The notes under the pieces: model-generated
What the model was told of the DNA's origin: nothing
The model's database searches: none
Seen by the model: the letters and a program-made list of their open reading frames with translations, nothing else
Source: Bacterioplanes sp.
GTDB lineage: Bacteria > Pseudomonadota > Gammaproteobacteria > Pseudomonadales > Oceanobacteraceae
Reading direction: 5' to 3'
DNA: 64,000 nucleotides
Assembly (NCBI GenBank): GCA_014859445.1
Contig: JACUUC010000005.1
Location: 79,573-143,572, forward strand
Translations under genes and position numbers: made by a program
In this document: piece after piece, positions 1-7,843 of the stretch
How the letters are laid out: every line of letters starts with the position of its first letter
Numbering within the stretch: the stretch's first letter is position 1

Positions 1-527
1 ATACGGGCGAGGTCTCTGCTGCGATGCTGCGCGATGTGGGCGCGTCGATGGTGCTTGTTGGTCACTCTGAGCGCCGTCAGCGTCATCATGAAACGGATGC
101 ATTGGTTCTTAAAAAGGCACAGCAGATTTTAGCAGAAGACATGACCGCGGTTGTCTGTGTTGGTGAAACATTGGCACAACGACAAGCGGGTTTGGCTGAG
201 AAAACCGTGACGGAACAGTTGTCATTGTTGTTGTCGCAGCTCAGCTTGGTGCAGTGGCAGCGTGTTGTTATCGCGTATGAGCCAGTTTGGGCGATAGGTA
301 CGGGTGAGACAGCGTCTCCTGAGCAGGCGCAGTCTATGCATGCTCACATTCGCCAGTTGCTCGGTCAAGTATCGGTAGCGTTGGCCGAACAAACACGTAT
401 TTTGTATGGTGGCAGTGTGAAATCTGCCAGTGCGGCTGAGTTGTTTGCTCAGCCTGATATCGATGGCGCTCTGGTGGGCGGTGCTTCACTAGATGCTGCT
501 GAATTTTTAGCAATCTGTCAGTCATAG
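1..527 (+). CDS. tpiA: Triosephosphate isomerase, C-terminal part (cut by window edge)
   Basis: Interconverts dihydroxyacetone phosphate and glyceraldehyde 3-phosphate in glycolysis and gluconeogenesis, in the cytosol. The open frame runs in from the left edge; about 174 residues are visible of a family length near 250, so the N-terminus lies outside. The first visible residues TGEVSAAML already belong to the family. The electrophilic His lies in VGHSERR and the catalytic Glu in AYEPVWAIGTG; the phosphate-binding loop GGSVK and the final LVGGASL block are present. An ATG at 24 is internal and is not the real start. secG follows 7 bases after the stop, the usual order in this group. Confidence 0.97.
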   Translation, partial: TGEVSAAMLRDVGASMVLVGHSERRQRHHETDALVLKKAQQILAEDMTAVVCVGETLAQRQAGLAEKTVTEQLSLLLSQLSLVQWQRVVIAYEPVWAIGTGETASPEQAQSMHAHIRQLLGQVSVALAEQTRILYGGSVKSASAAELFAQPDIDGALVGGASLDAAEFLAICQS

Positions 528-534
528 GTTGGAT

Positions 535-912
535 ATGGAACAATTAACACTCGTCGTTCATTTGCTGCTGGCCATCGCCATCATTGGTTTTGTCCTGATT
601 CAGCAAGGTAAGGGAGCCGATGCGGGTGCCTCTTTTGGAGGTGGTAGCTCACAAACCGTATTTGGTGGACAAGGTGCTGGCAATTTCTTGAGTCGTGCGA
701 CGGCGATTTTGGCAACCATTTTCTTTATTACCAGTTTGACTTTAGCGATGTTTGCTAAAGAAAAAGTGACTGGTGCATCCGATTTGGGTATTCCGAGTGC
801 GGAAGTGATAGAAAGACTTGAGCGTGACACCCCAGTTGTGGAACAATACGCGCCGTTGAATGATGTGCCTGAGTTAGACGCCTCTACTGGTGACGAGCCC
901 ATCGTTCAATAA
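535..912 (+). CDS. secG: Preprotein translocase subunit SecG
   Basis: Small inner-membrane subunit of the SecYEG channel. About 125 residues: a first membrane helix near residues 3-22, the conserved loop QQGKGADAGASFGGG, a GNFLSRATA segment leading into a second helix (about 52-72), then an acidic hydrophilic tail. I chose the ATG at 535 (MEQLTL) over a TTG two codons upstream because it matches the family N-terminus. It follows tpiA by a few bases and precedes tRNA-Leu, a standard arrangement. The tail is poorly conserved in SecG, so its length is not informative. Confidence 0.95.
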   Translation: MEQLTLVVHLLLAIAIIGFVLIQQGKGADAGASFGGGSSQTVFGGQGAGNFLSRATAILATIFFITSLTLAMFAKEKVTGASDLGIPSAEVIERLERDTPVVEQYAPLNDVPELDASTGDEPIVQ

Positions 913-928
913 GTTCGTTTGATGTATA

Positions 929-1014
929 GCGGATGTGGTGGAATTGGTAGACACGCCATCTTGAGGGGGTGGTGAGCATAGCTTGTGCGAGTTCGAGTCT
1001 CGCCATCCGCACCA
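929..1014 (+). tRNA. tRNA-Leu (anticodon GAG)
   Basis: An 86-base cloverleaf with encoded CCA. Acceptor stem GCGGATG pairs with CATCCGC; the anticodon stem CCATC/GGTGG encloses the loop TTGAGGG, giving anticodon GAG, which reads CUC and CUU. The T arm is GCGAG-TTCGAGT-CTCGC. A long variable arm of about 14 bases marks a class II tRNA, as expected for leucine. It lies 16 bases after secG and is followed by an intrinsic terminator, so it may be cotranscribed with secG. Confidence 0.95.
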
Positions 1015-1024
1015 ATTTTAAGAG

Positions 1025-1049
1025 AAAGCGAACATGGTTCGCTTTTTTT
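1025..1049 (+). terminator. Intrinsic terminator after tRNA-Leu
   Basis: AAGCGAAC (1026-1033) pairs with GTTCGCTT (1037-1044) around an ATG triloop, and the run of T continues to 1049. It ends the secG/tRNA-Leu transcript. Confidence 0.8.
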
Positions 1050-1061
1050 ATTTAAAGCTTC

Positions 1062-1067
1062 TATAAT
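1062..1067 (+). promoter_or_regulatory. Candidate promoter -10 element for the rimP-nusA operon
   Basis: A perfect TATAAT lies between the tRNA terminator and the next hairpin. The best -35 at a usual distance is only TTCGCT at 1038-1043, inside the tRNA terminator stem, so the promoter is tentative. A start near 1074 would put three hairpins inside the leader before rimP. Confidence 0.4.
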
Positions 1068-1093
1068 GCGGCAGCTTTAAATAGATAATTCTT

Positions 1094-1122
1094 AAAAAAG
1101 CCCCTCACGCTAGGGGCTTTTT
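1094..1122. terminator. Symmetrical terminator hairpin in the rimP leader
   Basis: AAAAAAGCCCC, loop TCACGCTA, then GGGGCTTTTT. Flanked by A and T runs, it can act in both directions. It lies about 20 bases downstream of the candidate TATAAT. Confidence 0.7.
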
Positions 1123-1170
1123 AGTAGTTTCTTTCCTGTTGGCAACGTTTCTTCGGTTGTTGGCACTGCG

Positions 1171-1191
1171 AAACTTGCCCCGGCAAGTTTT
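1171..1191 (+). terminator. Hairpin with short T run in the rimP leader
   Basis: AAACTTGC pairs with GCAAGTTT around CCCG (1179-1182), followed by only one more T. Its terminator strength is doubtful; it may be purely a leader structure. Confidence 0.45.
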
Positions 1192-1214
1192 AGTCTGCAG
1201 AAGTGGTAAAAGTA

Positions 1215-1239
1215 GACTGGGCATAGATGCCCAGTTTTT
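1215..1239 (+). terminator. Strong terminator-like hairpin just upstream of rimP
   Basis: ACTGGGCA pairs with TGCCCAGT around TAGA, followed by a T run to 1239, only 23 bases before the rimP start codon. AGTCT at 1192-1196 can pair with AGACT at 1214-1218, which would open the base of this stem, so a competing anti-terminator fold is possible. Confidence 0.65.
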
Positions 1240-1261
1240 GTTTGTATTGAGGGTGAAGTTT

Positions 1262-1720
1262 TTGGCAAAAGATACTCAGTTAACCGAATTGCTAGCGCCA
1301 GTGGTGGAAGCCATGGGTTTTACATTTTGGGGTCTGGAGTACAGCGCACAAGGTAAACACAGTTTGCTGCGTGTATACATTGATCATGCAGACGGCATCA
1401 CCGTTGATCATTGTGCTGCGGTAAGTCATCAGATCAGCAGTGTACTCGATGTAGAAGATCCTATTTCGCAAGAATATACCCTGGAGGTTTCCTCTCCGGG
1501 TATGGACCGTCCCTTGTTTACACTGGGACAGTTTCAACAATACGCCAATCACATCATTGATGTGAGATTGCGTATGCCCTTCGACGGGCGTCGTAAATTC
1601 AAGGGCCAATTGATAGGCGTGGAGCAAGAGGAAGTGGTGTTGTTTGTCGACGGCCATGAATACTTATTGCCGATCGAATTGATTGAAAAAGCCCATGTTG
1701 TTCCACAATTCAAGGATTAA
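1262..1720 (+). CDS. rimP: Ribosome maturation factor RimP
   Basis: Needed for maturation of the 30S subunit in the cytosol. About 152 residues from a TTG start ([20 protein letters not shown]), which matches the family's usual N-terminus and length of about 150. GAGG at 1250-1253 gives a proper spacing. The frame stays open upstream to 1139, but that stretch is made of the leader hairpins, so I do not count it as protein. The conserved central segment [12 protein letters not shown] is present, followed by the small C-terminal beta barrel. First gene of the rimP-nusA-infB-rbfA-truB operon. Confidence 0.93.
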   Translation: MAKDTQLTELLAPVVEAMGFTFWGLEYSAQGKHSLLRVYIDHADGITVDHCAAVSHQISSVLDVEDPISQEYTLEVSSPGMDRPLFTLGQFQQYANHIIDVRLRMPFDGRRKFKGQLIGVEQEEVVLFVDGHEYLLPIELIEKAHVVPQFKD

Positions 1721-1741
1721 GTTGCAGAGCGAGGCTAGAAG

Positions 1742-3238
1742 ATGAGCAAAGAAATTCTCCTGGTCGCGGAAGCGGTATCAAACGAGAAAGGCGTTTCAAA
1801 AGAAATCATTTTTGAAGCCATCGAAGCAGCGTTAGCCGCTGCAGCGAAGAAGCGTTATGAAGATGAAGACGCTACGATTCGAGTTGATATCGACCGCAAG
1901 ACCGGTAATTACGAAACTTTCCGCAGCTGGTTGGTGGTAAGCAATGAGGTTGTTCCTGGATTGGGTGATGAATTGACGCTGCAAGAAGCGCATGACATCG
2001 ACGATCAATTGCAGCCTGGTGATATTTACGAAGTTAAAATTGATAACCCCGATTTTGGTCGCATTGCGGCGCAAGCCGCCAAGCAAATCATCGTACAAAA
2101 AGTACGTGATGCTGAGCGAGCGCAGGTTGTTGAACAGTATCAAGACCGATTGGGTGAGCTGGTCAATGGCACCGTAAAAAAAGTGACACGAGACAATGTC
2201 ATTGTGGATCTGGGCAATAATGCAGAAGGATTGTTGCCTAAAGAACATTTGATTGGTCGCGAAATCATGCGTATGGGCGATCGCGTTCGGGCTGTTTTGC
2301 ATGAGGTTCGTCCGGAAAATCGTGGCCCACAATTGATTCTTAGCCGCACAGCCGCGTCGATGATGATTGAGTTGTTCCGTATTGAAGTACCAGAAATTGC
2401 CGAAGACGTGATTGAGATTAAAGGTGCTGCTCGTGATCCTGGTTCGCGTGCCAAGATTGCAGTAAAAACCAATGACAAACGTATCGACCCAGTGGGTGCG
2501 TGTGTGGGGATGCGTGGTGCTCGTGTACAAGCGGTAACCAATGAACTTGGTGGCAATGAGCGCATTGATATCGTGTTGTGGGATGACAATCCGGCACAGT
2601 TGGTGATCAATGCAATGGCACCTGCGGAAGTGGCGTCGATTGTCATGGATGAAGACACACACAGTATGGATGTTGCTGTTGCCTCTGATAACCTTGCGCA
2701 AGCGATTGGCCGTGGTGGTCAAAACGTGCGTTTGGCCTCGGAATTGACAGGCTGGGAAATTAATGTGATGTCAGAAGATGAAGCCAATGAAAAGCTCTCT
2801 CAAGAGTCTTCAGGTTACATTGATCTGTTCATTCGCGCGTTGGATCTGGATGAAGATTTTGCCGTCATGTTGGTGGAAGAAGGCTTTACCAGTTTAGAAG
2901 AAATCGCGTACGTTCCAATGGAAGAAATGCTGAGCATTGATGGCTTAGACGAAGACACCATCAACGAACTGCGTGATCGCGCAAAAGATGTTTTATTGAC
3001 TCAAGCCATTGCCTCGGAAGAGCAGCTTGAAGCAGCGCATCCAGCCGATGACTTGTTAAATATGGAGGGCATGGATAAACACCTTGCTCTGGTATTAGCA
3101 AGCAAAGGCATCTGCACAATGGAAGATCTGGCCGAGCAGGCCGTGGATGAGCTGCTCGATATTGAAAATATGACCGAAGACAAAGCGGCAGAGTTAATTA
3201 TGACTGCACGCAAGCCCTGGTTTGAGGGTAATGAGTAA
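1742..3238 (+). CDS. nusA: Transcription termination/antitermination protein NusA
   Basis: Binds RNA polymerase and nascent RNA and modulates pausing, intrinsic termination and antitermination. 498 residues, close to the 495 of E. coli. Order seen: N-terminal polymerase-binding domain (about 1-125); S1 domain (about 135-200, [18 protein letters not shown]); two KH domains (about 230-345, second with [13 protein letters not shown]); then two acidic helix-hairpin repeats (about 360-425 and 435-498, each with an Lxx[13 protein letters not shown] core). Both C-terminal repeats are typical of proteobacterial NusA. A GAGG ribosome site precedes the ATG. Because NusA stimulates hairpin termination, the hairpins upstream of rimP suggest autoregulation (inference). 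Confidence 0.97.
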   Translation: MSKEILLVAEAVSNEKGVSKEIIFEAIEAALAAAAKKRYEDEDATIRVDIDRKTGNYETFRSWLVVSNEVVPGLGDELTLQEAHDIDDQLQPGDIYEVKIDNPDFGRIAAQAAKQIIVQKVRDAERAQVVEQYQDRLGELVNGTVKKVTRDNVIVDLGNNAEGLLPKEHLIGREIMRMGDRVRAVLHEVRPENRGPQLILSRTAASMMIELFRIEVPEIAEDVIEIKGAARDPGSRAKIAVKTNDKRIDPVGACVGMRGARVQAVTNELGGNERIDIVLWDDNPAQLVINAMAPAEVASIVMDEDTHSMDVAVASDNLAQAIGRGGQNVRLASELTGWEINVMSEDEANEKLSQESSGYIDLFIRALDLDEDFAVMLVEEGFTSLEEIAYVPMEEMLSIDGLDEDTINELRDRAKDVLLTQAIASEEQLEAAHPADDLLNMEGMDKHLALVLASKGICTMEDLAEQAVDELLDIENMTEDKAAELIMTARKPWFEGNE

Positions 3239-3263
3239 TATTCGGTCGGTATAGGAGAAACGT

Positions 3264-5774
3264 ATGGCTGATGTAACCGTTAAAGAACTCGCCGACGTGG
3301 TCAACACCAGCGTTGACCGATTGTTATCGCAAATGAAAGAAGCTGGTCTGCCGCAAACAGCGGCAAGCCAAGCGGTCAATGATGAACAGAAGCAAGTGTT
3401 GCTGACTTTCTTGAAAAAAAGTCACGGTGAGTCGACAGATGAGCCGAAGAAGATCACATTGAAACGCAAAGCAACGACCACACTCAAAGCGGGTCAGGGT
3501 GGTAAGCGTGCCGTGACCATCGAAGTGCGTCAAAAACGTACTTACGTGAAGCGTGATGATGTGGATGCGGCGGCCGAAAAAGCCAAAGAAGAAGCACGTT
3601 TAGCGGCTGAAGCGGCAGAAAAAGCGGCCGCCGAGAAAGCGGCTGCTGAGAAAGCCGCTGCCGAAAAAGCCGCAACGGAGCAGGCACCACAAGCATCCGC
3701 GGAAACCGTGGTTGCCTCAAAACCGGCTGCGAAGAAAGAAAGTAAACCGGCCGCTAAATCTGTGCCAGTTGAAGAAGACGTTGCGCAAAAACGTGCCGAA
3801 GCTGAAGCGGCTGCTCAGCGTACAGAAGATTCACGCAAAAAGCCGAAAACCGTTGATAAAAAGCGAACGGAACAGCGTGATGAAACCCGATTCAATGATC
3901 GTGGCAGTGACGATAATCGTGGTGGTCGCAACCGTCGTCCAAAGGTGAAGCTGAAAGGGGGGCGTCGTCCTCAGCAATCCGACAATGAGCACGCCTTTAC
4001 TCGTCCAACAGCGCCTGTCGTTAAGGAAGTTGAGTTGCCAGAAGCCATTACCGTAGGTGAACTCGCCTCGAAAATGGCCGTTAAAGCCGGTGAAGTCATC
4101 AAAACCTTAATGAAGATGGGTGTGATGGCGACCATTAACCAGATCCTTGATCAAGACACGGCAACATTGGTCGTGGAAGAGATGGGTCATAAGGTCACTA
4201 AGTTAATCGCAGACAACGCCCTCGAAGTGGCTGTTGCAGAATCGGTTAGTTACAGTGGTGACGAGTCACCAAGAGCGCCGGTTGTTACGGTAATGGGTCA
4301 CGTTGACCACGGTAAAACCTCGTTGTTGGATTACATTCGTCGTACCCGTGTTGCCTCGGGTGAAGCCGGTGGTATTACGCAGCACATTGGTGCGTATCAC
4401 GTTGAAACCGATCATGGCATGGTCTCCTTCTTGGATACGCCTGGACACGCCGCGTTTACGTCGATGCGTGCTCGCGGTGCGCAGTCAACAGACGTGGTTA
4501 TTCTCGTCGTTGCTGCCGATGACGGTGTGATGCCACAAACCATCGAAGCGATTCAGCATGCGAAAGCCGCTGGCGTGCCGATTGTGGTCGCGATGACCAA
4601 AATTGACAAAGAAACCGTCGATATTGATCGCATCAAAAATGAATTGTCTGCACGTGATGTGATGCCAGAAGATTGGGGCGGTGATGTTCCTTTCATTGGT
4701 GTCTCTGCGAAAAGCGGTGAAGGTATTGATGCTCTGCTAGAAGCGGTATTGCTGCAAGCTGAAATTCTCGAGTTGAAAGCACATTTCACAGGCCCTGGTA
4801 TGGGTGTGGTTGTTGAGTCTCGACTGGATAAAGGTCGTGGTCCTGTTGCCACCTTGCTGGTTCAAAACGGTATGCTGAAAAAAGGCGATATCGTGTTGGC
4901 CGGTACTTGTTACGGTCGTGCCCGTGCCCTGTTGGATGAAAATGGTCAGCAAGTAGGTGACGCAGGCCCGTCCATTCCAGTGGAAATTTTGGGACTGAAC
5001 GGCACTCCTGAAGCGGGCGACCAATTCATGGTCGTTGAGAGCGAGAAGAAGGCCCGTGAAGTGGCTGAATTCCGCGAAGCGCGCAGCAAAGAAATTGTGC
5101 AGCAGCGTCAGCAAGCCGCTAAATTGGATGCGTTGTTCAGTGGTATGGGTGAAGGCACCGTTGCATCACTTAACGTGGTATTGAAAACAGACGTACGCGG
5201 TTCGTTAGAAGCCATCGTTGCCTCGCTGCAAAAACTGGCTACCGACGAAGTGAAGGTGAATGTGGTGTCATCCGGTGTGGGTGGTATTACGGAAACCGAC
5301 GTGACCTTGGCCGTTGCTTCCAGTGCCGTACTGTTTGGTTTTAACGTTCGTGCCGATAATGCGGCCAAGCGTGTGATCGAAAACGGTGGTGTGGATTTAC
5401 GCTATTACAGCGTTATTTACGACTTGTTGGATGACGTCAAACAAGCTATGGCTGGTTTGTTGGCACCCGAACTGCGTGAAGAAATCGTGGGTATTGCGCA
5501 AGTACGTGATGTGTTCAACTCACCGAAGTTTGGTCAAATTGCCGGTTGTATGGTTACCGATGGTACGGTGTATCGTAATAAGCGTATTCGCGTGTTGCGT
5601 GACAACGTGGTCATTTACGAAGGCGAGCTTGAGTCACTGCGTCGCTATAAAGACGATGTGCAAGAAGTTCGTAACGGCATGGAATGCGGTATTGGCGTGA
5701 AAAACTATCAAGATGTTCGCCCTGGCGATCAAATTGAAGTGTTTGAAGTGCGTGAGATTGCACGTACGCTGTAA
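3264..5774 (+). CDS. infB: Translation initiation factor IF-2
   Basis: GTPase that brings initiator tRNA to the 30S subunit and promotes subunit joining. 836 residues. A first IF2_N domain (about 1-52) is followed by a long charged linker rich in Ala, Glu and Lys, with AAAEK-type repeats at about 3610-3680. A second IF2_N domain (about 258-310) precedes the G domain with GHVDHGKT at 344-351 and DTPGH at 391. The guanine-recognition motif reads TKID at 445-448, where NKID is the form I know from E. coli. Domains II, III and the initiator-tRNA-binding C-terminus follow. GGAG precedes the ATG. Confidence 0.97.
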   Translation: MADVTVKELADVVNTSVDRLLSQMKEAGLPQTAASQAVNDEQKQVLLTFLKKSHGESTDEPKKITLKRKATTTLKAGQGGKRAVTIEVRQKRTYVKRDDVDAAAEKAKEEARLAAEAAEKAAAEKAAAEKAAAEKAATEQAPQASAETVVASKPAAKKESKPAAKSVPVEEDVAQKRAEAEAAAQRTEDSRKKPKTVDKKRTEQRDETRFNDRGSDDNRGGRNRRPKVKLKGGRRPQQSDNEHAFTRPTAPVVKEVELPEAITVGELASKMAVKAGEVIKTLMKMGVMATINQILDQDTATLVVEEMGHKVTKLIADNALEVAVAESVSYSGDESPRAPVVTVMGHVDHGKTSLLDYIRRTRVASGEAGGITQHIGAYHVETDHGMVSFLDTPGHAAFTSMRARGAQSTDVVILVVAADDGVMPQTIEAIQHAKAAGVPIVVAMTKIDKETVDIDRIKNELSARDVMPEDWGGDVPFIGVSAKSGEGIDALLEAVLLQAEILELKAHFTGPGMGVVVESRLDKGRGPVATLLVQNGMLKKGDIVLAGTCYGRARALLDENGQQVGDAGPSIPVEILGLNGTPEAGDQFMVVESEKKAREVAEFREARSKEIVQQRQQAAKLDALFSGMGEGTVASLNVVLKTDVRGSLEAIVASLQKLATDEVKVNVVSSGVGGITETDVTLAVASSAVLFGFNVRADNAAKRVIENGGVDLRYYSVIYDLLDDVKQAMAGLLAPELREEIVGIAQVRDVFNSPKFGQIAGCMVTDGTVYRNKRIRVLRDNVVIYEGELESLRRYKDDVQEVRNGMECGIGVKNYQDVRPGDQIEVFEVREIARTL

Positions 5775-5826
5775 TGCCAAACGCCATCAAGGTCAGTTTA
5801 TGGCCCTGATTGCATGACTGCCTAAG

Positions 5827-5850
5827 GCCCAGCATTTGCTGGGCTTTCTG
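5827..5850 (+). terminator. Weak hairpin between infB and rbfA
   Basis: GCCCAGC pairs with GCTGGGC around ATTT, followed by a broken T run (TTTCTG). It could reduce transcription into rbfA/truB or protect the infB 3' end. The 110-base gap between infB and rbfA holds nothing else I recognise. Confidence 0.45.
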
Positions 5851-5884
5851 CCTTAGATTGGGGGCAAACCCCAAGGAAGAGATA

Positions 5885-6298
5885 ATGCCAAAAGATTACA
5901 GTCGCACCTCGCGCATTGCTGAGCATATTCAGCGTGAGTTAGCGCAAATGATTCAGTTCGAGATGAAAGATCCGCGTTTGGGCATGGTGACGATCAACCA
6001 TGTGAAGGTGGCGAAAGACTTAGGGTATGCCGATATCTACTTCACCGTCATGGGCGCTCGTGGCGAAACCGACGCTGAAATCAGTCAACAAACCACCAGT
6101 ATCTTAAACGATGCCGCGGGTTATTTACGCAGTGAACTGGCGAAGATTATGCGGACACGTATTACGCCAATGCTGCGTTTCCATTACGATGAAACCATGG
6201 ATCGCGGGATTCATTTGACGAATTTGATCAAACAAGCGCGTCAATCTGACGATGTTCGTCATCAGCAAGATCGCGGTAACGAAGAAGAACAAAACTGA
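5885..6298 (+). CDS. rbfA: 30S ribosome-binding factor RbfA
   Basis: Cold-shock-associated factor that binds immature 30S particles and helps process the 16S rRNA 5' end. 137 residues from ATG 5885 (MPKDYSRTSRIAEHIQREL), preceded by AAGGAAGAG at good spacing. The frame is open for 25 codons upstream but they include the hairpin and do not match the family. The conserved KH-like core includes FEMKDPRLGMVTINHVKV and RTRITPMLRFHYDE. The stop overlaps the truB start by one base (TGATG), implying translational coupling. Confidence 0.95.
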   Translation: MPKDYSRTSRIAEHIQRELAQMIQFEMKDPRLGMVTINHVKVAKDLGYADIYFTVMGARGETDAEISQQTTSILNDAAGYLRSELAKIMRTRITPMLRFHYDETMDRGIHLTNLIKQARQSDDVRHQQDRGNEEEQN

Positions 6299-7239
6299 TG
6301 GCGCGTCAAAAAAAAGGCCGTGCCGTACACGGCGTTTTGTTACTGGATAAGCCGTTAGGTGTTAGCTCAAATCAGGTTCTACAACGTGTGAAGTGGCTGT
6401 TTCAAGCTCAGAAAGCGGGTCATACCGGTGCTCTTGATCCTCAGGCCAGTGGCTTATTGCCTCTGTGTTTCGGCGAAGCGACCAAGTTTTCACAACTGTT
6501 GTTGGACTCGGAAAAAGCCTACGAAACCACGGCGCAATTGGGTGAAGTTCGCTCAACGGGTGATAGCGAGGGTGACGTGTTGAGTCGTAGTCCCGTATCA
6601 GCGCTGAGTGTTGATGATGTTGAGCAGGTACTGGCGGATTTTCGCGGCCCAGTGGTGCAAGTACCGCCGATGTTTTCGGCGTTAAAGTTAGACGGCAAGC
6701 CATTGTATGAGTTGGCTCGTCAAGGCATGAGCCAACAGGACGCTCAAGCCATTGCCGATAAAAAACGTCGCACCATCACCATTCACGAGTTGACCTTGCG
6801 TGAGCAACGCGACACGCAACTGGATTTATTTGTGCGTTGCTCGAAAGGCACCTACATACGCACGCTGGTTGAAGACATTGGTGCGGCCATCGGTTGTGGT
6901 GCTTATGTCAGTCGTTTGCATCGCACGGCAACGGGACCGTATCAACAAGAACAGATGATTACACTCGCTGAGTTGGAGCGCATTGCGGAGCAAGAAGGGG
7001 TGGCTGGTTTGGATGCCTTGTTGTTGCCCATCGACAGTGCGTTACCAACGGACTGGCCTGTGATCACGTTGGACGATGCGCAAACGCAGAAAATCCGTCA
7101 AGGTCAGGCCTTGAGTACTGGCTTAAACGACGTACCTTCAGTACAATTACGTTCTGTTATTGACGGACAAAACGTACTTATTGGTATTGCACGAATCAAA
7201 GGCGGCGGCATTCGTCCTCAGAGATTGTTGCAGTTCTAA
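6298..7239 (+). CDS. truB: tRNA pseudouridine(55) synthase TruB
   Basis: Isomerises U55 to pseudouridine in the T loop of tRNAs. 313 residues. The catalytic Asp is D47 in GHTGALDPQASG; upstream LLLDKPLGVSSNQ is the conserved first motif, and KLDGKPLYELAR and RCSKGTYIRTL are further family motifs. The C-terminal PUA-like region contains the end RIKGGGIRPQRLL. Last gene of the rimP operon; starts within the rbfA stop codon. Confidence 0.96.
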   Translation: MARQKKGRAVHGVLLLDKPLGVSSNQVLQRVKWLFQAQKAGHTGALDPQASGLLPLCFGEATKFSQLLLDSEKAYETTAQLGEVRSTGDSEGDVLSRSPVSALSVDDVEQVLADFRGPVVQVPPMFSALKLDGKPLYELARQGMSQQDAQAIADKKRRTITIHELTLREQRDTQLDLFVRCSKGTYIRTLVEDIGAAIGCGAYVSRLHRTATGPYQQEQMITLAELERIAEQEGVAGLDALLLPIDSALPTDWPVITLDDAQTQKIRQGQALSTGLNDVPSVQLRSVIDGQNVLIGIARIKGGGIRPQRLLQF

Positions 7240-7274
7240 CGTTGGTTCGACGTAACCGCGGCCGTTGGCTGCGA

Positions 7275-7314
7275 CATCACACTGTTAATGTGCACGGTGT
7301 TGATGGTTTTTTTT
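7275..7314 (+). terminator. Hairpin with T8 run between truB and rpsO
   Basis: CATCACAC (7275-7282) pairs with GTGTTGATG (7297-7305) with one bulged T, then eight T (7307-7314). It ends the truB transcript or acts inside the rpsO leader; the 96-base gap is where S15 autoregulatory structures lie in E. coli. No clear rpsO promoter was found by eye. Confidence 0.55.
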
Positions 7315-7335
7315 GCACATTCTTGGAGAAATATC

Positions 7336-7605
7336 ATGGCATTAACTGCTGCTCAAAAAGCTGAAATCGTTAAAGAATACCAAGTCGCAGAAGGCGATAC
7401 CGGTTCACCAGAAGTTCAAGTTGCCTTGCTGACGCACAACATTGTTGGTCTGCAAAGCCACTTCAAAGAACACGGTAAAGATCACCATTCTCGTCGTGGT
7501 TTGATTCGCATGGTTAACCAACGTCGTAAGTTGTTGGACTACCTGAAAGGTAAAGATGCAACTCGTTACCTTGAGCTGATCAAGCGTTTAGGCTTACGTC
7601 GTTAA
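7336..7605 (+). CDS. rpsO: 30S ribosomal protein S15
   Basis: Primary 16S rRNA-binding protein of the 30S platform. 89 residues, exactly the usual length, from ATG 7336 ([12 protein letters not shown]) preceded by TTGGAGAA. Conserved [14 protein letters not shown], the HSRRGL core and LLDYLK are present. The longer frame from 7288 reads through the T8 tract and is rejected. Followed by its own hairpin and then pnp, the classical rpsO-pnp pair. Confidence 0.98.
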   Translation: MALTAAQKAEIVKEYQVAEGDTGSPEVQVALLTHNIVGLQSHFKEHGKDHHSRRGLIRMVNQRRKLLDYLKGKDATRYLELIKRLGLRR

Positions 7606-7623
7606 GACCTAATGATTCGCAGC

Positions 7624-7643
7624 AAAGGCCCTTAGGGGCTTTT
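7624..7643 (+). terminator. Terminator-like hairpin after rpsO
   Basis: AAAGGCCC pairs with GGGCTTTT (one G-U pair) around TTAG. In E. coli the equivalent site lets part of the transcription run on into pnp. Confidence 0.6.
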
Positions 7644-7712
7644 GTTGCATCTGGTGTTTGAGTACGTGCCATGCAAACAATGAAACTCCCTGCGTAAGCT
7701 GTGGTGCCAACC

Positions 7713-7801
7713 CCGTTAATGATAACGGTGGTGCTTCTACCCATACGGCCTTAATTGCGTTTAACACACGTGATGTTTGAGGTGATATGGGTAGAAGCAC
7801 C
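7713..7801 (+). promoter_or_regulatory. pnp leader: small hairpin plus 16-bp stem (RNase III-type site)
   Basis: CCGTTA-ATGA-TAACGG (7713-7728) is followed directly by a perfect 16-base inverted repeat, GGTGCTTCTACCCATA (7730-7745) with TATGGGTAGAAGCACC (7786-7801), spaced by 40 bases. In E. coli a double-stranded pnp leader is cut by RNase III and the product is used by PNPase to repress its own synthesis. The position and form here fit that role. The long arm ends 42 bases before the pnp ATG. Confidence 0.75.
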
Positions 7802-7843
7802 GGCAGACTCGTAGGATGATCTAACCAAAAGGAATACGTAAGA

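Noticed and set aside
1139..1261. In-frame extension of rimP by 41 codons
   Set aside because: It is built from the leader hairpins, lacks family similarity and gives a protein longer than any usual RimP; the TTG at 1262 has a good ribosome site.
1832..2722. Open frame of 296 codons on the minus strand inside nusA
   Set aside because: Composition (many His, Asn, Thr, Arg) is that of an antisense shadow, and nusA is clearly the real gene here.
3610..3680. Short tandem repeats that might suggest a repeat array
   Set aside because: They encode the Ala-Glu-Lys linker of IF-2 and are in frame; no spacer structure as in CRISPR.
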